Of a stretch of 64,000 nt of DNA, positions 24,862 to 33,512 are shown piece after piece; the first letter of the stretch is position 1, and each line of letters starts with the position of its first letter. A program made the position numbers and the translations under genes. The stretch is from Planococcus sp. APC 4015 (GTDB taxonomy: Bacteria; Actinomycetota; Actinomycetes; Actinomycetales; Microbacteriaceae), in assembly GCA_030407505.1 (NCBI GenBank), contig JASDDH010000010.1, positions 1 through 64,000 on the forward strand, written 5' to 3'. Below the pieces are notes generated by a model. It did no database searches and was not told where the DNA came from. It worked only from the letters and a program-made list of their open reading frames with translations.

Positions 24862-25695
24862 CTACATCTCCTCGTGATGGTCGGGGTCGCCGTCCCACAG
24901 GCGGCCGCGCTCGAGGTGCGAGACGGCGGCGACCTCGGCGTGGCTCAGGGCGAAACCGAAGACGTCCGCGTTCTCGCGCTGACGGTCGGGGTCGGCTGAC
25001 TTCGGGATGGGCGTCGACCCGAGCTCGACGTGCCAGCGCAGCACGACCTGCGTCGGTGTGACGCCGTGGGTCTCGGCGATCTCGCCCACGACCGCATCGG
25101 CGAGCAGTTCCGACCTGCGCGCCAGCGGGCTCCAGCTCTCGGTACGGATGCCGTGCTCCGCGTGGAACCGGCGCAGATCCCCCTGCGGGAAGTAGGGATG
25201 CAGCTCGACCTGGTTGACGGCGGGGATGACTCCCGTCTCGTCGATGAGGCGACGCAGCATCGGGATGGTGAAGTTCGAGACCCCGATCGACCGCACGAGC
25301 CCGCGCTCGCGCGCCTCGATCATGCCCTGCCAGGTCTCGAGCCACTTTCCGACGCTGGGGTTGGGCCAATGGATGAGCTGAAGGTCGATGCGATCGAGCC
25401 CCAAGGTCTGCAGGGACTCCTCGATGCTCGCGATCGCGGTGTCGAACCCGTGGTGGCGCCCCGGGATCTTCGACGTCACGATCAGCTCATCGCGGTCGAC
25501 GCCGCTGCGCCGCACGGCTTCGCCGACCTCGCGTTCGTTGCCGTAGTTGACCGCGGTGTCGAGCAGGCGATAGCCGGCCTCGATCGCCGAGACGATCGCG
25601 TCGACGCCCTCGTCGCCGTTCAGGTTGTAGGTGCCGAGTCCGAGCTCGGCGAAGACTGTTCCGTCGTTCAGAGTGACTTCCGGGATGCTGACCAT
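24862..25695 (-). CDS. Aldo/keto reductase
   Basis: The 277-residue TIM-barrel NADPH-dependent oxidoreductase has a complete catalytic tetrad: D46 and Y51 in LLDTAVNYGNE, K76 in TSKIPG and H109 in LIHWP. The cofactor segment PIPKSADPDRQRENADVF near the C-terminus matches the AKR5/2,5-diketo-gluconate-reductase-like group. The carbonyl substrate is unknown. It contrasts with the broken reductase at 13226, so a working copy of a related fold exists in the window, though from a different subfamily. Confidence 0.92.
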   Translation of the reverse strand: MVSIPEVTLNDGTVFAELGLGTYNLNGDEGVDAIVSAIEAGYRLLDTAVNYGNEREVGEAVRRSGVDRDELIVTSKIPGRHHGFDTAIASIEESLQTLGLDRIDLQLIHWPNPSVGKWLETWQGMIEARERGLVRSIGVSNFTIPMLRRLIDETGVIPAVNQVELHPYFPQGDLRRFHAEHGIRTESWSPLARRSELLADAVVGEIAETHGVTPTQVVLRWHVELGSTPIPKSADPDRQRENADVFGFALSHAEVAAVSHLERGRLWDGDPDHHEEM

Positions 25696-25780
25696 GACTC
25701 CATCTTGGACCGGTAAGCGGGTCGTCGCCCAGAAAGATGGCTGCCGATCACCGCGCCTCCGACCAACCGATCCGGCCGGA

Positions 25781-26458
25781 TCAGCTGGGGCCGTAGAGCC
25801 GCGCGATGTCTTTCGAGTCGAACCAGCCCTCGCCCGTCGACGACTGCGGCCACCCTTCGGGCGAGTCCTGCCACGCTTCCTGCCGACCCCAGGGCAGCAG
25901 GTCGATCAGGGGGAACGTGTGGCTCAGCTGCTCGGTGCCGCGACCGTCGGTGTGCCAGGTGCGGTACACCTTCTCTCCGTCGCGCAGGAAGACGTTGACC
26001 GCGAAGCCGGCGTCCGGCGGAGCGCCCATGTCGGCGCCGAAGGGACTGTCTGCCGTCGAGTACCAGTCCATGCGGTTGCCGACCTTGTCGCGGTAGGCGA
26101 GCGCTTCGGCGATCGGCCCCTGCGTGACGATGACGAATCGCGCGTCGTAGGGCTCGAGGAACTCGAGCCGGGTGTACTGCGACGTGAAGCCGGTGCATCC
26201 GCCGCACTGCCAGTCCTTGCCGGGGAACCACATGTGGCTGTAGGTGATGAGCTGGGTGCGCCCTTCGAAGACGTCGACCAGTCGCACGGGTCCGTCGGGC
26301 CCCTCGAGCGTGTAGTCGGGCAGCTCGACCATCGGCAGACGTCGGCGCTGGGCGGCGATGGCATCGAGCTCGCGCGTCGCCGCCTTCTCCCGCATCCGCA
26401 GGGCGTCGAGCTCCGTACGCCACTCCTCGAGTCCCACCACGGGCGGAAGTGCTGTCAT
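25781..26458 (-). CDS. DUF899 thioredoxin-like protein
   Basis: The 225-residue protein matches DUF899 (annotated as thioredoxin-like). The conserved run is SHMWFPGKDWQCGGCTGF, with C85 and C88 in a CGGC arrangement reminiscent of a redox CxxC. A helical N-terminus precedes the VELPDYTLEGPDG segment. The family's reaction is not established. It starts by four-base overlap with the MFS gene, so it is co-expressed with that transporter under the divergent TetR regulator. Confidence 0.88.
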   Translation of the reverse strand: MTALPPVVGLEEWRTELDALRMREKAATRELDAIAAQRRRLPMVELPDYTLEGPDGPVRLVDVFEGRTQLITYSHMWFPGKDWQCGGCTGFTSQYTRLEFLEPYDARFVIVTQGPIAEALAYRDKVGNRMDWYSTADSPFGADMGAPPDAGFAVNVFLRDGEKVYRTWHTDGRGTEQLSHTFPLIDLLPWGRQEAWQDSPEGWPQSSTGEGWFDSKDIARLYGPS

Positions 26459-27912
26459 CGTCTGGCCTCCTCTTCTTCGTGCGACGCCGCGGGCGCGGCA
26501 TCCCGAGCATCTGCCGTCTCGGTCCCGCGCACCAGGCGTGACCCGAGCACGGGCTCGGCTGTCGCCTCAGCCTCCTGGATGGAGGGCGGCGCCGACGCGT
26601 ATGCCTTCGACAGGCGCCGGTACGGGCTCGAGATGAACGCGAGCAGCACGACGACGAGCAGCACGGCACTCGCGCCCATGAAGGCCAGGGCGATCCCTCG
26701 CGCCTCACCCTCTCCGACCAGCCACCCCCAGGTCTCGCGCCCCTCGACGGTCTCCATGTACGGGATCAGCCAGAACTGCGCGAGCGGTCCGACGAGGAAC
26801 GACGACAGCGGCGCCGCGGCGGACTCGACGCTCGCCGCGAAGCCGAACACCCGACCCTGCTTCTCGAAGGGGACGACGCGCTGCACGATGGTCTGCTCGG
26901 CCGCCTCGGCGATCGGCATCAGGCACATGAAGATCAGGATGCCGAGGGCGTAGATCCACCAGAGCTCGCGGATCGCGAAGGTCATGCCGAGCACGGCGAT
27001 GCCGATGTTGACGAACAGCATCGTGCGCACCGGATTCTTGCCGAGCCCGAATGTGGCGACCAGGGCGCCCCCGACGATGAAGCCGATGCTCGTCACGCCG
27101 AGGACGATCCCCCACAGCTCCACGGAGAACAGCGTGAGGCCGTATGGATCCATGAGCGCCATGAAGACACCGCCGACGAGGTTGTTGAACGTCGAGAACA
27201 GGATGAGCGCGAGCAGGCCGGGCACGGCGACGACCGCGGGGATGACTCCGCGGAAACCGGGCTTGGGCGGCGCGCCCTCGACCGGCGCGATGCCCCGCTC
27301 GGGGATCGAGACGAACAGCAGGTGCAGCAGGGCGACGGCCGTCGCGACGATTGCGATGACGACCGTCCACCCCATGCCGAGCAGCCCGATCGACAGACCG
27401 GAGAACACCGACGTGACCATGAACGCGATGCCCTGCACGGTGCCGACGAGGCCGTTCGCCCGATCTCGCCTGTCGGACGGCACGAGCAGGGTCACGGTGG
27501 TCGACAGGGCGATGTTGCGCAGGTTCTCGACCACCCCGCCGATCAGGATGACGCCGGCGAACACCCAGAACCACGGTCCACCCCAGTCGACGAGGACGGA
27601 TTCGGGGAAGGACAGATACAGGATGCCGGCGAGCAGATAGGTGATGAGGGTCACCATGCTCGACAGCACCATGACGGCCTTCTTCTTCATGTGGTCGACG
27701 ATGACCCCGAAGACGACCCCGAAGACGGCGACGAGCAGCATGTACGAACCGCCGATGATGGCCGTCGCGAGGACGGAGCGCGTCTCGAGGTAGGCCCAGA
27801 ACGTCAGCGCCCACCACAGGTAGCTCGATGTGATGTTCGCGAGGGCGGTGTTGACGAGCACCTGGTAGAAGTTGCGCACGAGACGCGGGCTCGGTGCGAC
27901 CTGGTTCGCCAT
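26455..27912 (-). CDS. MFS transporter
   Basis: The 485-residue major facilitator has twelve predicted helices. The loop between helices 2 and 3 reads GVIVDHMKKKAVM, a variant of the family motif. The substrate is unknown; its pairing with a divergent TetR regulator suggests efflux. ATG at 27912 follows CAGGAGG; 16 further residues upstream would run into the operator and are rejected. The C-terminal tail of about 60 residues after the last helix is hydrophilic and acidic. Confidence 0.9.
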   Translation of the reverse strand: MANQVAPSPRLVRNFYQVLVNTALANITSSYLWWALTFWAYLETRSVLATAIIGGSYMLLVAVFGVVFGVIVDHMKKKAVMVLSSMVTLITYLLAGILYLSFPESVLVDWGGPWFWVFAGVILIGGVVENLRNIALSTTVTLLVPSDRRDRANGLVGTVQGIAFMVTSVFSGLSIGLLGMGWTVVIAIVATAVALLHLLFVSIPERGIAPVEGAPPKPGFRGVIPAVVAVPGLLALILFSTFNNLVGGVFMALMDPYGLTLFSVELWGIVLGVTSIGFIVGGALVATFGLGKNPVRTMLFVNIGIAVLGMTFAIRELWWIYALGILIFMCLMPIAEAAEQTIVQRVVPFEKQGRVFGFAASVESAAAPLSSFLVGPLAQFWLIPYMETVEGRETWGWLVGEGEARGIALAFMGASAVLLVVVLLAFISSPYRRLSKAYASAPPSIQEAEATAEPVLGSRLVRGTETADARDAAPAASHEEEEARR

Positions 27913-27952
27913 GCGCGACCCTCCTGGGGATCCGGCATCGGTTAGGGTGGAT

Positions 27953-27988
27953 GTGTACAACGTTCACATCTATGTTGACACCGTACAC
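27953..27988. promoter_or_regulatory. Operator-like inverted repeat between MFS and tetR genes
   Basis: GTGTACAACGTTCACA (27953-27968) is repeated in inverted orientation ending at 27988, matching at 12 of 16 positions. It lies between the two start codons, where the TetR-type protein would control both directions. Confidence 0.65.
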
Positions 27989-28011
27989 ACCTCGCGTGGG
28001 AGGCGCAACGG

Positions 28012-28665
28012 ATGAGCGAAGACACTCGCGCATATCATCACGGCGACCTCCGACACGCGCTCATCGCCGAAGGCCTCGACCGCGCGCGCACCGGCGGGCC
28101 GGCCGCCGTCACGCTGCGCGAGGTGACACGGGCCGCCGGCGTCTCGCCGAACGCGGCCTATCGCCACTTCAGCGACCGCGACGACCTCGTGCACGCCGTC
28201 GCGAACCTGGCGCAGCGCGCGCTGGCGCAGGCGATCGCCGAGCGTGTGGCCGCGACTCCCGCAGATCTCGCGCCGACGGATGCCTCCATCGAGCGCCTGC
28301 GCCGCGTCGGCCTCGCCTACATCGACTTCGCCCGCGCCGAGCGCGGCTGGTTCGAGCTCGCCTTCTTCACCCAGGACACCGACGCGACGAGCGGCATCGT
28401 GACTCTCGACGATGAGATCGTGGCTCCGTTCAAGCTGCTCATGGACACGCTCGACGAGATGGTCGAGGCGGGCACCCTCGCCCCCGACAGACGTCCACTC
28501 GCCGAATGGGCCTGCTGGTCGGCTGTGCACGGCTTCGCCGACATCGCCGTCCACGGCCCGGTCCGCCTGCAGCCCGAGCCGGTCATCGACGCCCTGGCGG
28601 CATCCGTCGTCGAAGCGGCGATCACCGGAGTCCGCGGCACCGCCGAGGCGCCGGTCCCCGCCTGA
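28012..28665 (+). CDS. TetR/AcrR-family regulator
   Basis: The 217-residue protein has an N-terminal helix-turn-helix (about 26-56: VTLREVTRAAGVSPNAAYRHF) and a ligand domain resembling the WHG type, with ERGWFELAFF in its core. GGGAGG precedes the ATG. It is divergent from the MFS/DUF899 operon, with an inverted repeat between them, so it is probably the local repressor. Its stop lies three bases from the convergent methyltransferase-like gene. Confidence 0.92.
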   Translation: MSEDTRAYHHGDLRHALIAEGLDRARTGGPAAVTLREVTRAAGVSPNAAYRHFSDRDDLVHAVANLAQRALAQAIAERVAATPADLAPTDASIERLRRVGLAYIDFARAERGWFELAFFTQDTDATSGIVTLDDEIVAPFKLLMDTLDEMVEAGTLAPDRRPLAEWACWSAVHGFADIAVHGPVRLQPEPVIDALAASVVEAAITGVRGTAEAPVPA

Positions 28666-28668
28666 TCC

Positions 28669-29364
28669 CTATCGCCGCAGACCGACGTAGACGGTGTTGG
28701 ACGACGTGCCGCCCGTGAGGCGGTTCGCGAATTCGACGCGGTGCGCGCGGCATCCGTCGAACACGGCGGCCAGCGCCGTCATGAAGTCGTCGTCGGGCGG
28801 GTCGTCCGACCACAGGGCGAAGACGCCGCCTTGGCGCAGATGGGCGGCCAGCGCCGTGAGCCCCGCCACCGCGTAGAGGTCGGCGTGGCTCGGATCCAGC
28901 GTGTGACGCGGCGAGTGATCGACGTCGAGCAGGATGACGTCGTACTCCCGCGTCGGCGCGGCTCGCATGACGGCGAAGAAATCGTCGTGGACGAGGGTCG
29001 TGCGGGCATCGCGCACGAGGGTCGTCGACACCGGCAGCAGTTCGCGTTCGTGCCAGTCGATGACGGCCGGGAGGGCGTCGATGACGGCGAGCGACCGCAC
29101 GCGATCATCGCCCAGCGCCGTGACGGCGGTGTAGCCCAGACCGAGTCCGCCGACGACGACATCGAGCGCGTCGCCCGACGCGGCGGCGAGTCCGAGCGTG
29201 GCGAGCTCCTCCTCGGCGACGGTGAACAGACTCGACATGAGGTACTCGTCGCCGAGCTTCACCTCGTAGATCTGCTCGCCGGTGGCGGGGTCGGCACGCC
29301 GGCGCAGGGTGAGTTCGCCCATGCGCGTCGTCTGCCAGTCGAGCTCTTCGATGCGAGCGCTCAT
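28669..29364 (-). CDS. Spermidine synthase-like methyltransferase-fold protein
   Basis: The 231-residue Rossmann-fold protein has the nucleotide motif VVVGGLGLGYTA and the post-strand aspartate in VIDALP. LLDVDHSP follows at the position used by aminopropyl- and methyltransferases. It resembles stand-alone spermine/spermidine synthase-like proteins, but I cannot confirm the polyamine-binding residues. ATG at 29364 has GGGGGA upstream; an in-frame GTG ten codons earlier is an alternative. It is probably monocistronic. Confidence 0.8.
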   Translation of the reverse strand: MSARIEELDWQTTRMGELTLRRRADPATGEQIYEVKLGDEYLMSSLFTVAEEELATLGLAAASGDALDVVVGGLGLGYTAVTALGDDRVRSLAVIDALPAVIDWHERELLPVSTTLVRDARTTLVHDDFFAVMRAAPTREYDVILLDVDHSPRHTLDPSHADLYAVAGLTALAAHLRQGGVFALWSDDPPDDDFMTALAAVFDGCRAHRVEFANRLTGGTSSNTVYVGLRR

Positions 29365-29416
29365 GCCGATCCCCCGTCCTGTGAGGTCACACATTACGCG
29401 GCCCCGCCGGGCGGAC

Positions 29417-30094
29417 TCACCCCGTGCCCGGTTGGACGAGGCCGTTCTCGTAGGCGGCGATCACGAGCTGAGCGCGATCGTGCGCCGCCAGCTTCGTCAT
29501 GATCCGGTTGACGTGCGTCTTCGCCGTGAGCGGCGAGATGACCAGGGCCTGTGCGATCTCGGCGTTGCCGAGGCCCTGGGCGACCATGACGAGCACCTCC
29601 GTCTCCCTGCCGGTGAGCGCCGCGAGGTCGGCCGGTGCCGCCGCCGAGGCCGCCGCCCGCTGGTCGAATCGGGCATACCGATCGATCAGCGCCCGCGTGG
29701 CGCGCGGCGACAGCAGGGCGTCGCCGTCGTGGACGGTGCGCACCGCGGTGATGATCTCGTCGGGATCTGCGCCTTTGCCGATGAACCCGCTCGCCCCGGC
29801 GCGCAGAGCCTCGACGACATAGGCCTCTTCTTCGAAGGTGGTCAGGATCAGCACCCGCGTGTGCGCGAGACCGGGTTCGGCGCAGATCTCCCTGGTCGCC
29901 TGGATGCCGTCGCCGTCGGGCATGCGGATGTCCATCACGACCACGTCGGGCGCCAGCCGACGTGCCAGCCGCACCGCTTCGGCGCCCGATGCCGCCGAGG
30001 CCACGACCTCGAGGTCGGGTTCATGCGCGATCAGGTTCGCGATCGCCGTGCGGATGACCGGCTGATCGTCGACGACGAGAACCGAGACGCTCAT
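29417..30094 (-). CDS. NarL-family response regulator
   Basis: The 225-residue protein has a receiver domain (VVDD at residues 7-10, phospho-acceptor D55 in VMDIRMP) and a C-terminal LuxR-type helix-turn-helix (LTGRETEVLVMVAQGLGNAEIA to TAKTHVNRIMTKL). Its ATG overlaps the kinase stop, so the two are co-translated. The target is likely the divergent ABC exporter, because a perfect dyad sits between the two operons. Confidence 0.95.
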   Translation of the reverse strand: MSVSVLVVDDQPVIRTAIANLIAHEPDLEVVASAASGAEAVRLARRLAPDVVVMDIRMPDGDGIQATREICAEPGLAHTRVLILTTFEEEAYVVEALRAGASGFIGKGADPDEIITAVRTVHDGDALLSPRATRALIDRYARFDQRAAASAAAPADLAALTGRETEVLVMVAQGLGNAEIAQALVISPLTAKTHVNRIMTKLAAHDRAQLVIAAYENGLVQPGTG

Positions 30095-31329
30095 CGGGGC
30101 ACCGCGTCGGAGATCAACGGCAGTCGCACATCGAGGACGAAGGCGGTGCCGTCACGGCGCGCCTCACGCCGGTGGACGACGGTGCCCGAGACGGAATCGA
30201 CGCGCTCCTGGATGCCGATCAATCCGTAGTGACCCGACGGCGCGGGATCACGCTGCGATCCGACGAGGTTCTCGATCCGAAGAGCGAGCGTCGAGGGATC
30301 GACGTCGGCGGTCACGAGCACCCGGCCGTCGCCGTGCTTCAGGGCGTTCGCGAGACCTTCCTGCACGACGCGATAGGCGACGACATCCGCCGCCCCGAAG
30401 AGCCCGGGAACGTCGCGCGGCAGCTCGCCGGACACCTCCAGACCCAGGCGGCGGAAGTCCTCCACGACGACGGCCACGTTGTCCCACGTGGCGACCGGCG
30501 CGAGGGCGCCCGTCTCGGCGTCGCCCGGTGATCCGCGCAGCAGCTGCAGCAGCGCGCTGATCTCGCCCAGCACCGCGCGGGCGGATTGCTGGATGCCGGT
30601 CAGCATCTCGGTCGCCCGGTCGGGATCGCCCGGCAGCGCGTTCTTCGCGACGCCGGCAGTGAGGTTGATCGCGGCGATCTGATGCCCGGCCGCGTCGTGC
30701 AGCTCGCGGGCGATGCGCAGGCGCTCCTCGGTGACGCGGCGCTCCGCCTCGAGCTCGCGGGTGCGCTCGGCGCGCTCGGCGCGCTCGGTGATCGCATCGA
30801 TGTAGGCGCGACGACTGCGGGTCGCCTCACCGAGCGCCGTCGCACCGAGGAGGATCGCGACCGGCTGCAGCATCCACGCGAGGTAGCGGTCGGACGGGCC
30901 GGCCAGCACCACCCCCGCGACGAGCAGCGCGGCCGAACCCGCGAACGCGAACAGCGCCCAGCGGCGGTCGGGGGTCGTCGCGGCGAGGCGGTAGAGGCAG
31001 ATCGCCGACGCGAGGACGAACCCGAGGTTGGTCGTCGACCACATCGGCGCCAGCGCGGCGATCACCGTCGTGACCACGAGCAGGACGAGCGGATGACGGC
31101 GGCTCAGCGGCAGCACGATCGCGACGGCGACGCCGAGGGCCAGCATCGGCCAGACCGTCGTGGGCGCGGGATCGTCCGAGAACGGGTCGCGCGCGAGTGC
31201 ACCCAGAGCGACCGGGAGTCCGAGCAGCACGTCGACGGCCCAACCCGGCGGATGCAGGCGGGCGGGCGGGGATGCCGGGGAAGCGGTGATGATGACCTCG
31301 AGTCGGGCGGTGTGAGACGAGCGTCCCAC
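30091..31329 (-). CDS. Sensor histidine kinase, HisKA_3 type
   Basis: The 412-residue membrane kinase has five or six hydrophobic segments in the first half. A coiled stretch of Glu/Arg follows, then the phospho-acceptor H211 in ELHDAAGHQ and an ATPase domain with NALKHGDG and GLIGIQERV. Many membrane helices and no large outer domain suggest it senses the membrane or a small lipophilic signal. The GTG at 31329 is my start choice; no good ribosome site is visible, and the frame stays open upstream into the divergent gene. Confidence 0.9.
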   Translation of the reverse strand: MGRSSHTARLEVIITASPASPPARLHPPGWAVDVLLGLPVALGALARDPFSDDPAPTTVWPMLALGVAVAIVLPLSRRHPLVLLVVTTVIAALAPMWSTTNLGFVLASAICLYRLAATTPDRRWALFAFAGSAALLVAGVVLAGPSDRYLAWMLQPVAILLGATALGEATRSRRAYIDAITERAERAERTRELEAERRVTEERLRIARELHDAAGHQIAAINLTAGVAKNALPGDPDRATEMLTGIQQSARAVLGEISALLQLLRGSPGDAETGALAPVATWDNVAVVVEDFRRLGLEVSGELPRDVPGLFGAADVVAYRVVQEGLANALKHGDGRVLVTADVDPSTLALRIENLVGSQRDPAPSGHYGLIGIQERVDSVSGTVVHRREARRDGTAFVLDVRLPLISDAVPR

Positions 31330-31369
31330 ACACGGCGGTCTGCGGCATCCTCCGTGGGGCGTGCCCCGG

Positions 31370-31389
31370 TGTACCGCGGATGCGGTACA
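31370..31389. promoter_or_regulatory. Perfect dyad, probable response-regulator operator
   Basis: TGTACCGC (31370-31377) and GCGGTACA (31382-31389) form a perfect inverted repeat around a 4-base spacer. It lies 41 bases from the kinase start and 57 bases from the ABC ATPase start, in the only shared control region. Confidence 0.65.
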
Positions 31390-31445
31390 GAAGTGTCGAC
31401 GACGAGCGGATGCCGCGCCGACCGTGAGCGACGAACGTGGACACC

Positions 31446-32156
31446 ATGCCCGCACTCCTCACTCCATCCCCACCGCCCGCCTTCGAGACCCGCGATCTGA
31501 CCAAGACGTACGGTCGCGGATCCACCCGCTTCGACGCCCTCCGCGGCGTCTCGCTGCGCATCGAGGAAGGAGAGAGCGTCGCGATCACCGGCAAGAGCGG
31601 GTCGGGCAAATCGACCCTGATGCACATCCTCGCGCTACTGGACGAACCGAGCTCCGGCGACGTGCTGCTGCACGGCGACGGCGTCGCCGGCCTGTCGAAC
31701 GCCGCCGTGAACAAGGTGCGCAACGCGACGTTCGGCTTCGTGTTCCAGCAGTTCTTCCTGATCCCCAACGCCTCGGTGCTCGAGAACGTGATCCTGCCGC
31801 TGAAGATCGCGGGGGTCTCGCCGCGGGAGCGCCGTCGCCGTGGGATGGAGGCGCTCGAGGCGCTCGGCATGGCCGACAAGGCCAAGAACAGGGCGACCGA
31901 TCTGTCGGGCGGCCAGAAGCAGCGCGTCGTCATCGCGCGGGCCCTGGTCAACGAGCCGAGCATCATCTTCGCCGACGAGCCCACCGGAAACCTCGACTCG
32001 GCGACCGGAGCGGTCGTCGAGGATATCCTGTTCGATCTGAACGCGACCCGCGGCATCACGCTGGTCATCGTCACCCACGAGCCCGAGCTCGCGGCCCGCT
32101 GCGATCGCCGCATCCAGATCCACGACGGCCTGCTCGTCGAGGAGGTGTCCGCATGA
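31446..32156 (+). CDS. MacB-like ABC exporter ATPase
   Basis: The 236-residue LolD/MacB-type ATPase has Walker A GKSGSGKST (49-57), FVFQQFFLIPN at the Q-loop, signature LSGGQKQRV and Walker B IIFADEPTGNLD. It pairs with the FtsX-like permease that overlaps its stop (ATGA). Divergence from a NarL-type two-component system is typical of antibiotic- or peptide-stress exporters. A GTG three codons upstream is an alternative start. Confidence 0.94.
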   Translation: MPALLTPSPPPAFETRDLTKTYGRGSTRFDALRGVSLRIEEGESVAITGKSGSGKSTLMHILALLDEPSSGDVLLHGDGVAGLSNAAVNKVRNATFGFVFQQFFLIPNASVLENVILPLKIAGVSPRERRRRGMEALEALGMADKAKNRATDLSGGQKQRVVIARALVNEPSIIFADEPTGNLDSATGAVVEDILFDLNATRGITLVIVTHEPELAARCDRRIQIHDGLLVEEVSA

Positions 32157-33466
32157 ACGCGCGCGACATCGTCGGCACGGCGATCCAGAGCACGCTGCGC
32201 AGCAAGCTGCGCACGACCCTCACGGTGATCGCGATCTTCATCGGCGCCTTCACGCTGACGACGACCTCGGCCATCGGCACGGGGGTGTCGGACTACATCA
32301 CGGCGCAGGTCGGGGCCATCGGCTCGGCCGATGTGCTCACCGTCTCGAAGGCAGCCGACGGAGAGGCGGCGACCGAGGGCGACGGACCGCAGCCCTACGA
32401 CCCCGACGCAGCGAGCGCCGGCGCCGGCGGCGGACCGAGCGGACCTGTCGCCCTTCCCGGAGCGGGCGCCGCGCTGACCCCCGACGACGTCGCCGTCTTG
32501 CGCGACATCGACGGGGTGCTCGCCGTCACGCCGCTGGCACAGGTCTCACCGGACTGGATCGAATTCGCCGACAACGGCAGGTTCCAGGTGAGCGTGAACA
32601 TCGCCGCCGGAGTGAGCCCCGCGGATCTGGCCGCGGGCTCGGCGCTCGACAACGCCACCGACGAGTCGCAGATCCTGCTGCCGACGAGCTACCTGGAGAA
32701 CCTGGGATTCGACGACGCCGACGCGGCGGTCGGCGAGACGGTGACGTTCGGCCTCACCGACTACCTCGGCGAGGCTCACGAGGTCACGGCCACCGTCGTG
32801 GGCGTTCAGAACGAGTCGCTGCTCGGCAGCGGCGTGGGCCTCAACTCGGCGATGGCCGACGAACTCGAGACGATCACCGACACGGGAAAACCCGACAACA
32901 TCGCGACGACCTACATCTCGGCGACGGTGCAGATCGCCGAGGATTCGACTCCCGAGCAGATCACCGAGATCAAGGAGCGGCTCGCCGACGAAGGGTTCTC
33001 GGCCCAGACCCTCGAAGACCAGCTCGGATCTTTCCAGCTCGTCATCAACGGCATCGTGGGCGTGCTGAACGCCTTCGCCGTCATCGCTCTGCTGGCGGCG
33101 GGCTTCGGCATCGTGAACACGCTCCTCATGAGCGTGCAGGAGCGCACGCGTGAGATCGGCCTGATGAAGGCGATGGGCATGAGCGGCGGCCGCGTGTTCG
33201 CGCTGTTCAGCATCGAGGCGGTCTTCATCGGGTTCCTCGGCAGCGCGTTGGGTGCCGTCGTCTCGATCGGCATCGGCATCCCACTCAGCAGCGTGCTGTC
33301 GCAGACCGTGCTGTCGGGGCTGCCGGGACTCGACATCCTCCAGTACGCGCCCGCGTCGGTGATCACGGTCATCCTCGTGGTGATGGCGCTCGCCTTCGTC
33401 GCCGGCACGCTCCCCGCTCGACGCGCCGCCCGGCAGAACCCCATCGACGCGCTGCGCTACGAGTGA
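32153..33466 (+). CDS. MacB/FtsX-like ABC exporter permease
   Basis: The 437-residue permease has one N-terminal helix (about 20-42), a large extracytoplasmic domain of some 260 residues that includes a Gly/Pro/Ala-rich insert, and three C-terminal helices with NTLLMSVQERTREIGLMKAM between the first two. This is the MacB topology. No MacA-like adaptor is encoded nearby. Together with the ATPase it probably exports or extracts a membrane-active compound sensed by the adjacent kinase. Confidence 0.93.
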   Translation: MNARDIVGTAIQSTLRSKLRTTLTVIAIFIGAFTLTTTSAIGTGVSDYITAQVGAIGSADVLTVSKAADGEAATEGDGPQPYDPDAASAGAGGGPSGPVALPGAGAALTPDDVAVLRDIDGVLAVTPLAQVSPDWIEFADNGRFQVSVNIAAGVSPADLAAGSALDNATDESQILLPTSYLENLGFDDADAAVGETVTFGLTDYLGEAHEVTATVVGVQNESLLGSGVGLNSAMADELETITDTGKPDNIATTYISATVQIAEDSTPEQITEIKERLADEGFSAQTLEDQLGSFQLVINGIVGVLNAFAVIALLAAGFGIVNTLLMSVQERTREIGLMKAMGMSGGRVFALFSIEAVFIGFLGSALGAVVSIGIGIPLSSVLSQTVLSGLPGLDILQYAPASVITVILVVMALAFVAGTLPARRAARQNPIDALRYE

Positions 33467-33468
33467 GC

Positions 33469-33512
33469 TGACGTCGGCGCGGTGTCGTTCCTGCGACACC
33501 GCGCCGACGTCA
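33469..33512. terminator. Perfect 19-bp bidirectional terminator hairpin
   Basis: TGACGTCGGCGCGGTGTCG (33469-33487) pairs perfectly with 33494-33512 over the loop TTCCTG. The glutaminase stop codon (33510-33512) lies inside the right arm, so this hairpin serves both convergent genes. Confidence 0.88.

Noticed and set aside
25769-25782. 14-base palindrome GATCCGGCCGGATC at the end of the DUF899 gene
   Set aside because: Loop-less and partly coding; without a spacer or U-tract it is more likely chance in GC-rich DNA than a terminator or operator.
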